64,000 nucleotides of DNA from Balneolaceae bacterium. Lineage in GTDB: Bacteria; Bacteroidota; Rhodothermia; Balneolales; Balneolaceae. Positions within the stretch are counted from its first letter, which is position 1. Each line of letters starts with the position of its first letter. Under the pieces are notes generated by a model. That model was given only the letters and a program-made list of their open reading frames with translations, was not told where the DNA came from and did not search any database. Made by a program: the position numbers and the translations under genes. Where the stretch lies: the NCBI GenBank assembly GCA_009711805.1, contig VEMX01000008.1:1-64000 (forward strand). Reading direction: 5' to 3'. Positions 1 to 8,492 of the stretch are shown in pieces.

Positions 1-96
1 GGAGGAAGCAAATAGGCAGTCTCACGATCCACCAAGCGAAAATTAACAGACATTAAAGTATTTTTGGTTCATTGGAAGTTCAACCTAAACTAATAA

Positions 97-387
97 TTTA
101 ACCTCAGAAAGTCCGACAGGCTCCTAGAATTTGGATTAGCTCAGAACTACCCCAACCCCTTCAATCCGGTTACTACATTCCGTTATTCCATACCAGAGGC
201 AAGATCAGTTAAACTTCAAGTCTTTAACTTACTGGGAAGAAAAGTTGCCACCCTTGTTAATGAAAGAAAACAGGCTGGTACTTACACTGTAAATTTTGAT
301 GCCTCTCACTTAAGCAGCGGCATCTACATCTACAAACTCGAGGCCGGCACCTTCACCCAAACCAAAAAATTTACGCTGATTAAATAA
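97..387 (+). pseudogene. Orphan T9SS C-terminal sorting-domain fragment
   Basis: The reading frame encodes a typical type IX secretion tail: a QNYPNPFNP start motif, a beta-strand core with [16 protein letters not shown], then [11 protein letters not shown] and a basic KKFTLIK end. Such tails (about 85 residues) target large extracellular proteins through the T9SS. In the same frame, stops lie at 13-15 and 91-96, and no start codon or RBS precedes the domain, so the cargo is gone or disrupted within or before the window edge. Either it is a decayed gene, or a frameshift near position 97 separates it from a body further left. The domain identity is secure; the pseudogene status is an inference. 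Confidence 0.75.
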
Positions 388-418
388 TTAGCTTCAACAT
401 CTTTCCCTAATCTTATCT

Positions 419-455
419 CAGTAAGGGCGCATGGCCATACGCCCTTACTGTTTTT
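419..455 (+). terminator. Rho-independent terminator
   Basis: An 11-bp perfect inverted repeat (CAGTAAGGGCG at 419-429, CGCCCTTACTG at 440-450) around a 10-nt loop, followed at once by five T. It ends the transcript of the T9SS-tail remnant and isolates sucC. Confidence 0.85.
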
Positions 456-542
456 AATAACACTTTCCACATATACTCCCTTTCTTTTAGCCCCGATTCT
501 CGGTATTATTGGCACCCTCCTTGGTCCGTTGGGACTTTGGAG

Positions 543-589
543 GGCAGGCCCTTCTTTCGATTTTGAAAAATCGCAGACCTGCCAGTTTT
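543..589 (+). promoter_or_regulatory. Nested hairpin in the sucC leader
   Basis: GGCAGG (543-548) pairs with CCTGCC (578-583), and inside it CGATTTT (558-564) pairs with AAAATCG (567-573). A short T-rich stretch follows. The structure lies 33 bases upstream of the sucC ATG and argues against translation from the upstream in-frame ATG at 529. It could be an attenuator or just a stable 5'UTR fold; the sequence does not decide. Confidence 0.4.
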
Positions 590-621
590 GTAAACCCTAT
601 GTAATACCCAAAAACGTATCC

Positions 622-1827
622 ATGAAAATACACGAGTATCAAGCGAAAGAAATTCTAAAAAGTTATGACGTTGCCGTACCTGCCGGAATAGCAGCTACTA
701 CGGTAGAAGAGACGGTGGAAGCCGCAAAAAAATTGAAAGAGGAGGGTGCCACTCTTTTTGTGGTAAAAGCACAAATCCATGCCGGAGGACGCGGTAAAGG
801 CCGCACCAAAAAGAATAATGCCAAAGGGGTGGTTCTCTGTAAATCCATTGATGAAGTCAGAGAAACTGCAGAATCTCTCTTGGGTGATGTACTTGTAACC
901 ATTCAGACCGGAGAAGAAGGACAGCTGGTACAGCGCTTGTATGTTACCGATGGTGTGGATATCGAATCTGAGTTTTATTTAGGCATTCTGCTCGACCGCG
1001 CCGAAAGCAAAAATGTAATTATGGTTTCTACCGAAGGTGGAGTAGAAATTGAGAAGGTTGCGGAAGAGACTCCTGAAAAAATTATCAAGGAATGGATTGA
1101 GCCGGGTATGGACCTGCAGCCCAACCAGGCACGCAGGCTGGCATTTGCCCTCGGCCTCGAAGGTGATGCCCTCAAAAAAGGCATTAAGTTTATCCAGAGG
1201 CTGTATCGCTGCTATGTTGAGACCGATGCCAATATGGTAGAGATCAACCCGCTGATTGTGACTCCGGATAATGATGTGTACGCCCTGGATGCCAAAGTTG
1301 CTTTTGACGACAATGCCCTGTTCCGCCATTCTGATATCGCAGAATTGAAAGATGAGGCAGAGGAGAATCCTTACGAGCTGGAAGCTCAAAAATACAACCT
1401 CAACTACATTAAACTGGATGGTAATGTGGGCTGTATGGTAAACGGCGCCGGACTTGCCATGGCTACCATGGATATCATTAAACTTTCTGGCGGTGAGCCT
1501 GCCAACTTCCTGGATGTAGGTGGTAGTGCAAATGTTGAAACTGTGAAAAACGGATTCCGCATTATTCTCGAAGACCCGAATGTAAAAGCTATACTCATTA
1601 ACATCTTCGGCGGTATTGTACGCTGCGACCGCGTAGCCAACGGGGTGATTGAAGCTGTTAAAGACCCTGAAATTGCAGACAAGCTGGATAGTGTGCCTAT
1701 CATTGTCCGCCTGCAGGGAACTAATGCTGAAGAAGCAAAAGAGATCATCGACAACAGCGACCTGAATGTGATTTCTGCCGTACTGCTTAAAGAAGCTGCC
1801 CAGGAAGTATCGAACGTACTGGCGTAA
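622..1827 (+). CDS. sucC: Succinyl-CoA ligase [ADP-forming] subunit beta
   Basis: Beta subunit of the TCA-cycle enzyme that converts succinyl-CoA, phosphate and ADP/GDP to succinate, CoA and ATP/GTP. From the ATG at 622 it is 401 residues, normal for the family. The N-terminal ATP-grasp domain begins MKIHEYQAKEILKSY and has the VVKAQIHAGGRGKG nucleotide-binding segment; METDANMVEINPLIV-like residues (VETDANMVEINPL) form the metal/substrate region. The C-terminal ligase domain has GGSANVETV and NIFGGIVRCDRVANGV. An in-frame ATG at 529 would add 31 residues with no family match and would run through a leader hairpin, so I reject it. The alpha subunit gene (sucD) is not next to it, unlike in many proteobacteria. 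Hairpin terminators lie on both sides, so it is probably a single-gene transcript. Confidence 0.96.
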   Translation: MKIHEYQAKEILKSYDVAVPAGIAATTVEETVEAAKKLKEEGATLFVVKAQIHAGGRGKGRTKKNNAKGVVLCKSIDEVRETAESLLGDVLVTIQTGEEGQLVQRLYVTDGVDIESEFYLGILLDRAESKNVIMVSTEGGVEIEKVAEETPEKIIKEWIEPGMDLQPNQARRLAFALGLEGDALKKGIKFIQRLYRCYVETDANMVEINPLIVTPDNDVYALDAKVAFDDNALFRHSDIAELKDEAEENPYELEAQKYNLNYIKLDGNVGCMVNGAGLAMATMDIIKLSGGEPANFLDVGGSANVETVKNGFRIILEDPNVKAILINIFGGIVRCDRVANGVIEAVKDPEIADKLDSVPIIVRLQGTNAEEAKEIIDNSDLNVISAVLLKEAAQEVSNVLA

Positions 1828-1856
1828 TAATCTTCAGCTTTTTATTGATTTTATAC

Positions 1857-1888
1857 GGGCTCATGATCTTCATTATGAGCCCTTTTTA
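1857..1888 (+). terminator. sucC terminator
   Basis: GGGCTCAT (1857-1864) pairs with ATGAGCCC (1875-1882), followed by TTTTTATT. It stands 29 bases after the sucC stop. Confidence 0.85.
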
Positions 1889-2194
1889 TTGGCAGGATAA
1901 AACGGAAAGACGCAAAGCTTCATGGCACTATTCCGGGCATCAAAACAGTCAACCTGCCTTTTTCCCGGAAGTTGAATTATCATTCATTCGAGCTCATTGA
2001 GTAGATCATAAAAACCCGGAAGCAATCCAGGCTAACGATGACAAGCTTGGTATCACCTGGTACAAATGATGTTCTACCCCGTGGGCTCCAAACCCTTATC
2101 TCTCTATGACACAACACCTTATTAATATATATTAATCGGATTTTAGAGTGCTTATTATTACTTTTGTGAAATTCTACAATTTGTTTATCGGTCT
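1889..2194. other. Intergenic stretch, no gene seen
   Basis: About 300 bases between the sucC terminator and the next gene. I see no plausible ORF, RNA or repeat. Its right end is AT-rich and carries the promoter-like element listed separately. Confidence 0.6.
2159..2166 (+). promoter_or_regulatory. Bacteroidota-type -7 box (TACTTTTG)
   Basis: TACTTTTG matches the TAnnTTTG core used by the primary sigma factor of Bacteroidota, 28 bases before the ATG at 2195. No convincing -33 TTTG stands at the expected distance upstream, so this is only a candidate. Confidence 0.35.
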
Positions 2195-2569
2195 ATGAAG
2201 AAATTCACTATTGAGATCTCCCGCTTAAAAAAGGGTCCCAAAGAACTGGCTTATCAATTGCCTATAACCGCTAAGGTGATCCAACGGCTCCCGGGTAAAG
2301 ATCGTCCCGACTATTTCCTGGCAAAACTTGAAAACAATCTTGTTTGGAAAGCTCATCCCGAGATGAAACCCAAGGAGATTACTCACCTGGTACTTTGTAC
2401 CAAATACAAAGAGCACCACATAGACCCGGAAATGAACGATGTGCTGATTGCGATCGCCTATGTAATTGACGAATCTTTACTGAATGAGAATACTCTCAAT
2501 TTCAACAAGTGTAAGTATATTGCTCTGGGTGAGGCATCAGTCCTGAAAAAATGGAATATCTTTAAATAG
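2195..2569 (+). CDS. Hypothetical protein, 124 residues
   Basis: I do not recognise this protein. It starts MKKFTIEISRLKKGPKELAYQL and is soluble, with no signal peptide or membrane segment. It is basic at the N-terminus and mixed further on. Segments such as EITHLVLCTKYKEHHIDPE and IALGEASVLKKWNIFK suggest a small alpha/beta fold. It has its own promoter-like box, stands alone and is followed by an 830-base stretch without genes. The ORF has sensible codon use and an ATG start, so I take it to be real, but I cannot name a function. Confidence 0.6.
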   Translation: MKKFTIEISRLKKGPKELAYQLPITAKVIQRLPGKDRPDYFLAKLENNLVWKAHPEMKPKEITHLVLCTKYKEHHIDPEMNDVLIAIAYVIDESLLNENTLNFNKCKYIALGEASVLKKWNIFK

Positions 2570-3399
2570 CCCAAGCCTGTCTCCTCATCCGGAGGCTAGC
2601 TTAAGAGTATTTCTGTTTTGTTGATGGAGTGTTATGAGGTAAGAGCCGGTCATAGTTGAACCCTTACAGGTTTCGTTCTTTACACCTTTACTTCACCGGC
2701 TTGCACCCGGTATTTTTCATCGTTTACCTGCCGGGATTCGTACGGAGCCAGAATGCTAATACCTACGTTGTTTCAAATGGAGTATCCATCTCTAAAACTT
2801 GCCCCAGCTCACATTCCACTCCGAAGGAGTACAACCGGGGGAAACAGTCGACCTATCCAGCAAACCCCCAAAGGGGTTAGAACCCTTCGAGGGTTCGCTT
2901 AAAGGAACTGATTTACCTAATTAATTAAACATCAGTTCAATAATAAAATACTTTTCACACAGGCTGGGGGCGCCGGAACGAGAAAAACCGATGAAAGGGG
3001 ATGGAGACTCTCCCGGGGACTCGCCACTTACATAAACCAATGCATTAAAAGCCCGGTCATTTCTGGCCGAGACCAGGTATCTCCGGAAGCTGTTTGGGAT
3101 GTTGAATCAGGGAGATCCCGCATCTTCGGCTTCGCTGCCTGCGGGATGACTGTCCTTTTTGTTTAAACAACAAGTCATCGCGGGCCAGATCCGCGATCTC
3201 CCTGGTTGGGGGCAATGTGGGTGAACAAGGCGGCGATAGCCAGCACCGGGTTCCTTGGGAGCCCGTTTACCTGGGGCATTGCCCCAAGTTATGTACTGTG
3301 CCCCCTCAATGAATGGGGACGCAAATATCCACAAAAATTGATATAGGGCAGTAATAATTTAAGGTATTGAAAAACAGAAAATATTTTTTGAACAGCCTT
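2570..3399. other. Gene-poor stretch with small hairpins and REP-like units
   Basis: 830 bases with no convincing gene. The ORFs at 2656-2880 and 3107-3334 (minus) have unlikely compositions. It holds small hairpins, such as GAACCCT/AGGGTTC around 2880-2900, and two REP-like units at 3111-3202. These units also occur at 27971-28115. Confidence 0.6.
3111..3202. repeat. Pair of REP-like palindromic units
   Basis: Unit one (3111-3150) reads GGAGATCCCGC, about 17 bases, then GCGGGATGAC. Unit two (3174-3202) is the inverted form, GTCATCGCGG...CCGCGATCTCC. Each can form a hairpin. Similar units in the opposite order lie at 27971-28010 and 28066-28115. The arms are the conserved part and the loops differ, as in dispersed intergenic palindromic repeats. 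Confidence 0.6.
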
Positions 3400-4548
3400 T
3401 TATCCGCTCTTCTCCAGCACTCCGTTGCTCACCTTCTCATAAAAGTGAATATATTCTTCAACAACGGCATCCTGGTTAAACTTCTCAGCTCTTTTGCGGG
3501 CATTCTTTGCCATCGTAGCATGCAATTTCTCATCCGTAAGAATTTTAACGGCATACTCCGCCATGCAATCTACATCATCCAGATCACACAAATACCCCGT
3601 TTCGCCATGCACATTCACCTCCGGTAAACCTCCTATATTCGAACTTATAACCGGAACGCTACAGCTCATAGCTTCGAGGGCAGCCAACCCAAACGTTTCC
3701 GATCCCGATGGAATCAGAAAGAGATCTGCAATAGAGAGCACTTCCTCCACCTGCTCCAATTTCCCCAGAAAACGTACATTTCCGCAAATCCCAAGATCAC
3801 GGCATTGCTGTTCTGCCTTTTGGCGATCAGGACCGTCTCCAACCAAAAGCAGTTTTGCTTTAATTCCGTTCTTTAAAATCCGGGCGAACACAGAAACCAC
3901 TTCGGGCACACGTTTCACCTTTCTGAAATTAGAAACGTGTACAATTACCTTTTCATCGTCCGGACAAATAGCTTTCTTAAAATGACTTTTATTAGATTTC
4001 TGAAACCGCTCAAGATCAATAAAATTGGGGATCACTCTGATCTCGTTCTTGATGTCAAACCGGTCATAGGTTTCCCGCCGAAGGTAGTCCGATACAGCCG
4101 TAACTCCATCACTCTGGTCAATAGAAAACTCCACAACATGTTTATAACTGGGATCACTTCCCACCAGGGTAATATCGGTACCGTGCAAAGTGGTGACGAT
4201 GGGTACTTTATTCTTGGTTCGTTCGCGGGTAATCTGTTTGGCGAGGTATGCACTTGTAGCATGCGGTATAGCATAATGCACATGCAACAGATCCAGATCC
4301 TGAAATTCAATCAGGTTCACCATCTGAGAAGCCAAAGCCAGGGCATAAGGCGGATATTCGAACAAGGGGTATGAGTTTACCGATACTTCGTGATAGGTAA
4401 TATCTGTATCGAGGGTATTGAGGCGGGCAGGCCGGGCATAACTAAGTACGTGAATAGTATGGCCTTTTTTCGCCAGTGTCTTGGCAAGCTCCGTAGCTAC
4501 AACCCCACTTCCGCCAAAAGTAGGGTAACAAACAATTCCGATATTCAT
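3400..4548 (-). CDS. bshA: N-acetyl-alpha-D-glucosaminyl L-malate synthase BshA
   Basis: A GT4 glycosyltransferase, 382 residues, that joins UDP-GlcNAc to L-malate in the first step of bacillithiol synthesis. The N-terminus MNIGIVCYPTFGGSGVVATE and the LLHVHYAIPHATSAYLA segment are typical of BshA. The C-terminal Rossmann domain has the UDP-sugar-binding stretch SETFGLAALEAMSCSVPVI followed by GGLPEV. The cytoplasmic product implies bacillithiol as the low-molecular-weight thiol of this organism. It is a monocistronic minus-strand gene, divergent from the yebC-type gene across 267 bases; bshB and bshC are not in the window. Confidence 0.93.
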   Translation of the reverse strand: MNIGIVCYPTFGGSGVVATELAKTLAKKGHTIHVLSYARPARLNTLDTDITYHEVSVNSYPLFEYPPYALALASQMVNLIEFQDLDLLHVHYAIPHATSAYLAKQITRERTKNKVPIVTTLHGTDITLVGSDPSYKHVVEFSIDQSDGVTAVSDYLRRETYDRFDIKNEIRVIPNFIDLERFQKSNKSHFKKAICPDDEKVIVHVSNFRKVKRVPEVVSVFARILKNGIKAKLLLVGDGPDRQKAEQQCRDLGICGNVRFLGKLEQVEEVLSIADLFLIPSGSETFGLAALEAMSCSVPVISSNIGGLPEVNVHGETGYLCDLDDVDCMAEYAVKILTDEKLHATMAKNARKRAEKFNQDAVVEEYIHFYEKVSNGVLEKSG

Positions 4549-4815
4549 CTATAATTCCTTAAAATGGTTCAATAAACTAACAAACAACAAAATATACATT
4601 CTATTGTGTCACCTGAAGATCAAACACAACCTTTAACACCATCATTTCGTGGCATCGGTCCTTAGAAAACGTTTTAGATTTTGTATATTTATTGCTCTTG
4701 AGTTTTCAACTCTGTGAAGTTAACCATTTCAATTCTTAAATAGTTGATTTCATCCGGCAAGTTTATCCGTTTTTTTGATGAACCCGATAACATCTATTTA
4801 TAAGTAGTATTCATT

Positions 4816-5571
4816 ATGGCAGGACATTCCAAATGGGCGAATATTCGCCACAAAAAAGCAAAAGAAGATGCTAAGCGTGCTAAGGTTTTTACCAAGCATA
4901 TTAAAGAACTTACCGTAGCCGCCCGCGAAGGAGGCGGTGACCCTGAAGGCAACCCAAGGCTCTCCCTGGCCATCGACAATGCTAAAGCCGACAATGTCCC
5001 CAAAGATAATATTGAACGTGCTATCAAAAGGGGAACCGGCGAGGGGGATGATGCAGCTACCTATGAAGAAACTACCTTTGAAGGATACGGCCCCGGCGGC
5101 ATTGCCTACTTTATTGAAGTAACCACAGACAATAACAACCGCAGCGTTTCTGAAATCCGCCATATTTTTACCAAGCACGGAGGTAATATGGGAACCAATG
5201 GTTCCGTTGGTTATATGTTTGAGCAAAAGGGAATGATACAAATACCCGCTGAGAACCTGAACGATGAAGAGTTTATGTTGGAAGCCATTGATGCCGGTGC
5301 TGAAGATGTAGATACTGAAGAAGATTTTTTCGTGATCTATACCTCCCGTAAGGATTTGTTTGATGTGCGAACAAACCTTGAGCAAGCCGGTTATGATATT
5401 GACTCCGCCAAACTGATCCGGGAAGCAACAACGGAAACCAAAGTAGATGCCAATGTAGCTCTATCTAACCTGAGGATGATGGAGAAATTTGAAGATAATG
5501 ATGACGTAAATGAAGTATTTACCAATATGATGATGGATGAAGAAACACTGGCTTTAGCTGAAGATCTGTAA
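4816..5571 (+). CDS. YebC/PmpR-family DNA-binding/translation regulator
   Basis: A 251-residue member of the conserved YebC family (TACO1-like), starting MAGHSKWANIRHKKAKEDAK and carrying the family signature GGDPEGNPRLSLAIDNAKADNVP. Family members have been described as transcriptional regulators and, more recently, as factors that help ribosomes through difficult motifs. The protein is acidic in its C-terminal domain, as usual. It ends only 3 bases before the first Bat-operon gene, so they are likely co-transcribed. Confidence 0.93.
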   Translation: MAGHSKWANIRHKKAKEDAKRAKVFTKHIKELTVAAREGGGDPEGNPRLSLAIDNAKADNVPKDNIERAIKRGTGEGDDAATYEETTFEGYGPGGIAYFIEVTTDNNNRSVSEIRHIFTKHGGNMGTNGSVGYMFEQKGMIQIPAENLNDEEFMLEAIDAGAEDVDTEEDFFVIYTSRKDLFDVRTNLEQAGYDIDSAKLIREATTETKVDANVALSNLRMMEKFEDNDDVNEVFTNMMMDEETLALAEDL

Positions 5572-5574
5572 CAA

Positions 5575-6213
5575 ATGAAAAAACGTATCCCACTTTACCT
5601 ATTTCTTTTTTTACTGCTTACTGCCTCTGCAGGCAATGACGCACGCCAGGGAAATGAAGCCTATGAAAAAGGAAACTACGAAGAGGCGGAAAAACTGTAT
5701 GCCTCTGCATTAGAAGAAGAGCCGGACAATGCAAAGCTCTATTTCAACCTGGGAAATGCCCAAGCTAAACAAGGTAAGGTAGAAGAAGCTATTCAATCTT
5801 ATATGGAATTCAGGGGGCTTTCTAAAACAGCCAAAGAAAAAGCTATGGCCGAATACAACATCGGTACTTTAATGGCCCAGGAAAAAAAATGGAAACCCGC
5901 AACAGTACATTTTAAGAATTCCCTGAAGCTTAACCCGGCTGATGAAGATGCAAAACACAATTATGAGTTAGCCGTTGCCAATATGGCTGAAGGTGATAAT
6001 GAACAACAGCAGCAACAGCAAAACCAGCCACCGCCAGAACCTTCAGAATATGCCAAGGCGATGAAAAAACAGGCGGAGAAGTTGGTGAAACAGCGAAAAT
6101 ATAAGGAGGCATACGAGCTAATGCAGCGTGCTCGCCAGGCTGATGAAACCGTTGATGCTTTTAAAGATTTCATCGAACGAATTAAAAATGTATCTGATAT
6201 AAACTCTAATTGA
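5575..6213 (+). CDS. Secreted TPR protein (BatC-like)
   Basis: 212 residues with a signal peptide (MKKRIPLYLFLFLLLTASAG). Two to three tetratricopeptide repeats follow: GNEAYEKGNYEEAEKLYASAL, then NAKLYFNLGNAQAKQGKVEEA and YNIGTLMAQEKKWKPA. A glutamine-rich linker (around residues 142-150) leads to a further helical segment. BatC-type TPR proteins belong to the Bacteroides aerotolerance (Bat) operon, an inner-membrane/periplasmic complex. It sits 3 bases after the yebC-type gene and 4 bases before a second BatC-like gene. Confidence 0.8.
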   Translation: MKKRIPLYLFLFLLLTASAGNDARQGNEAYEKGNYEEAEKLYASALEEEPDNAKLYFNLGNAQAKQGKVEEAIQSYMEFRGLSKTAKEKAMAEYNIGTLMAQEKKWKPATVHFKNSLKLNPADEDAKHNYELAVANMAEGDNEQQQQQQNQPPPEPSEYAKAMKKQAEKLVKQRKYKEAYELMQRARQADETVDAFKDFIERIKNVSDINSN

Positions 6214-6217
6214 TGCT

Positions 6218-6760
6218 ATGAAAACACTTTTAATACTTGGTTTTTCTCTTTTCCTTCTTGGCTCTGCTTACGCTCAGGGAGCAGATGAATATTTTCATAA
6301 TGGAGCTCAGTCTTTTATTAAATCTAATTTACAGGAAGCAATCTCTCAGGTTCAACAAGGTCTTGCTCAATATCCGAATGACCCAAAACTGAACGCTTTG
6401 ATGCAACAACTGCGTGAGCAAGAAGAAAAACAAAAGCAGCAACAGCAGAATCAAAGCCAGAACCAAAATCAGGATCAGCAGAAACAAGATCAGCAACAGC
6501 AGAATCAGCAAAACCAAAATAGCCAGGACCAACAGAACCAGGACAAGCAAGAAAATAAACAAAACCAACAGCAGCAAAACCAGTCGAACAATCAGGAAAA
6601 CGCAAAGCCTCAGGAAGGGCAGCCCCAAAGCCTTCAACAAATGAGTAAGGCCGAAGCCGAAAAAATCCTGAAAGCCCTGGCACAGAAAGAGAAGGAATTG
6701 CTTAAAGAGTTTAAAAAACAAAAAACAAAAGGTAACACCAAGCATGAGAAAGATTGGTAA
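6218..6760 (+). CDS. Secreted Q/N-rich TPR-like protein (second BatC-like)
   Basis: 180 residues: a signal peptide (MKTLLILGFSLFLLGSAYAQ), one TPR-like repeat (residues about 22-65), then a low-complexity tract of about 65 residues made almost wholly of Gln, Asn, Lys, Asp and Ser. A charged helical end follows. Short Q-rich tracts occur in BatC proteins, but this one is long. The end overlaps batD by 17 bases, so translation is probably coupled. The tract makes long but spurious reading frames on both strands. Confidence 0.75.
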   Translation: MKTLLILGFSLFLLGSAYAQGADEYFHNGAQSFIKSNLQEAISQVQQGLAQYPNDPKLNALMQQLREQEEKQKQQQQNQSQNQNQDQQKQDQQQQNQQNQNSQDQQNQDKQENKQNQQQQNQSNNQENAKPQEGQPQSLQQMSKAEAEKILKALAQKEKELLKEFKKQKTKGNTKHEKDW

Positions 6761-8492
6761 ACTGAACCAGTTCCTTTCATTATTAGTTTTAAGTCTCTGT
6801 TCTTTTTCCCTGCTATATGGACAGGACACAGAGGTTACTGCTACTCTTTCACAAACCAATATATACTCGGGCGAACGGGTACTGCTTAAAATCTCTGTTG
6901 CCGGCTCTTCGCTAAGTTCTATCAATCAACCTTCGCTCCCCGCCATAGAAGGCATGCGATGGCTGCGAGGTACCACACAGCGCGGAACCAATATTAATTA
7001 TCAAAACGGAAAGCGGATTATCACCTCTTCCTTTGGGTATGTGCTGATTGCCCAACAGCCCGGAGATTATACCGTCCCGCCTATTGAAGTATCTGCTAAC
7101 GACCAGACCTATACCACTGAGCCCATAAAGTTCACTATTCTCGATCCTGATGACATCAGTGAAAAAGAGAAATCTCAATCTGCTGATATTTATGTCCGTC
7201 TGGAACCCAGCAAAAGCACCCCTGTGGTTGGTGAGCAAGTTATCGTAGATATTATTCTATATTTTAAAGATGGGATAGATGTGTCTTCTTATCGCGCTAC
7301 TCCGGGGTGGAAAGCCGAAGGCTTCTGGAAGGAAGAACTGCAAAACCCACAACGCGCCCATACTTCATCCCGCATTATTAACAACATCCGTTACCAGCGG
7401 GCGCATCTGCTTCAATACGCTCTTTTTCCTACCAAAAGCGGAGAGCTTACACTAAGTCCATTTGAGATTACTACTTCTGTTCGGCAACAGAGTAGAAATA
7501 ACAGCTTGTTTAATCTGAATCTTAACCAGGAACAAATTCCCCTTAAAACGGAACCTGTAACACTGAAGGTACGCCCTTTACCGGAACTAAAGGATGCAAC
7601 CTTAATGGGAGCAGTAGGCAATTTCGAAATAAGCCGCAGTATATCCTCTTCCAATGCATTTGTTGGGGAAAGCATAGAAATTACAACACGTATTAACGGA
7701 ACTGGTAACATTCCGCTTATTACCAAACCTGAGTATAAATATCCCGAAGGACTTGAACGCTACAATCCCCAGGAGAATTCATCCATCTCGCGATTAAACC
7801 GTGAAATAAGTGGTTTTAAGTCGTACACCGATATTATAATTGCCCGAAATGAAGGCACCTATATCATTCCGGAAGAAAAAGTAGCTTACTACAATCCCAA
7901 CACGGATCGCTATGTAACGGAAGTGCTGCCTGAAATCACTTTTACAGCCAAACGCAATCCGGATGCAACCTCAACTGTAAATAACGCATTGCGGCTCGAT
8001 GTAGAACCTATTACCGGGCTGGCTCAATGGGTTACCCCCCAAGAAGCTCCCTTGCATCACAAAACATGGGTATGGGTTTTACTGATGACACCCCTGCTAA
8101 CTACCGCTGTGGCTTTTGCCTATAAAAACTACCACGACCGGCTGAACTCAGATACAGCTTTTGCCCGGTCTCAAAAAGCGAAAACTAAAGCTTACGAAAT
8201 ACTGGCTCAAGGTGAGGAAACATCTGATATTAAAACCGGATACCACCTGATTGAAAAGGCATTAATACAATTTATTACAGATAAACTAAATCTGCCCCCC
8301 GCAGGTTTATCTTCCCAACACATCATATCTGAAGTATCCGAGATTGCATCTGCTGAAATTACACAAGAGCTTAAACGCCTGTTCAGTAAATGTGAGACCA
8401 TAGCTTATGCCCCCAATACCACCCAGGCCGGCCTTCAAAACGATATCCAAAAAACAAAGGAACTCCTTAACACTATTGGTAAGCTTGTATGA
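6744..8492 (+). CDS. batD: BatD-family protein
   Basis: 582 residues. A signal anchor is followed by a large extracytoplasmic beta-rich region with tandem Ig-like domains (DTEVTATLSQTNIYSGERVLL near the start and GAVGNFEISRSISSSNAFVGE near residue 290). A single membrane helix (WVWVLLMTPLLTTAVAFAY, about residue 440) precedes a cytoplasmic helical tail. This is the architecture of BatD of the Bacteroides aerotolerance system, which works with VWA proteins BatA/BatB and a MoxR ATPase. Those partner genes are not adjacent here. batE overlaps its end by 4 bases. Confidence 0.88.
   Translation: MRKIGKLNQFLSLLVLSLCSFSLLYGQDTEVTATLSQTNIYSGERVLLKISVAGSSLSSINQPSLPAIEGMRWLRGTTQRGTNINYQNGKRIITSSFGYVLIAQQPGDYTVPPIEVSANDQTYTTEPIKFTILDPDDISEKEKSQSADIYVRLEPSKSTPVVGEQVIVDIILYFKDGIDVSSYRATPGWKAEGFWKEELQNPQRAHTSSRIINNIRYQRAHLLQYALFPTKSGELTLSPFEITTSVRQQSRNNSLFNLNLNQEQIPLKTEPVTLKVRPLPELKDATLMGAVGNFEISRSISSSNAFVGESIEITTRINGTGNIPLITKPEYKYPEGLERYNPQENSSISRLNREISGFKSYTDIIIARNEGTYIIPEEKVAYYNPNTDRYVTEVLPEITFTAKRNPDATSTVNNALRLDVEPITGLAQWVTPQEAPLHHKTWVWVLLMTPLLTTAVAFAYKNYHDRLNSDTAFARSQKAKTKAYEILAQGEETSDIKTGYHLIEKALIQFITDKLNLPPAGLSSQHIISEVSEIASAEITQELKRLFSKCETIAYAPNTTQAGLQNDIQKTKELLNTIGKLV

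Noticed and set aside
529-621. N-terminal extension of sucC
   Set aside because: The 31 extra residues have no family match and run through a leader hairpin. The ATG at 622 starts the canonical MKIHEYQ.
2656-3334. ORFs at 2656-2880 (+) and 3107-3334 (-)
   Set aside because: No RBS, unlikely composition, and the second one covers REP-like units.
6324-6925. Long ORFs on the minus strand and in a second plus frame over the Q-rich tract
   Set aside because: They are artefacts of the CAG/CAA-rich coding of the BatC-like protein; compositions (poly-Leu, poly-Ser/Arg) are not protein-like.
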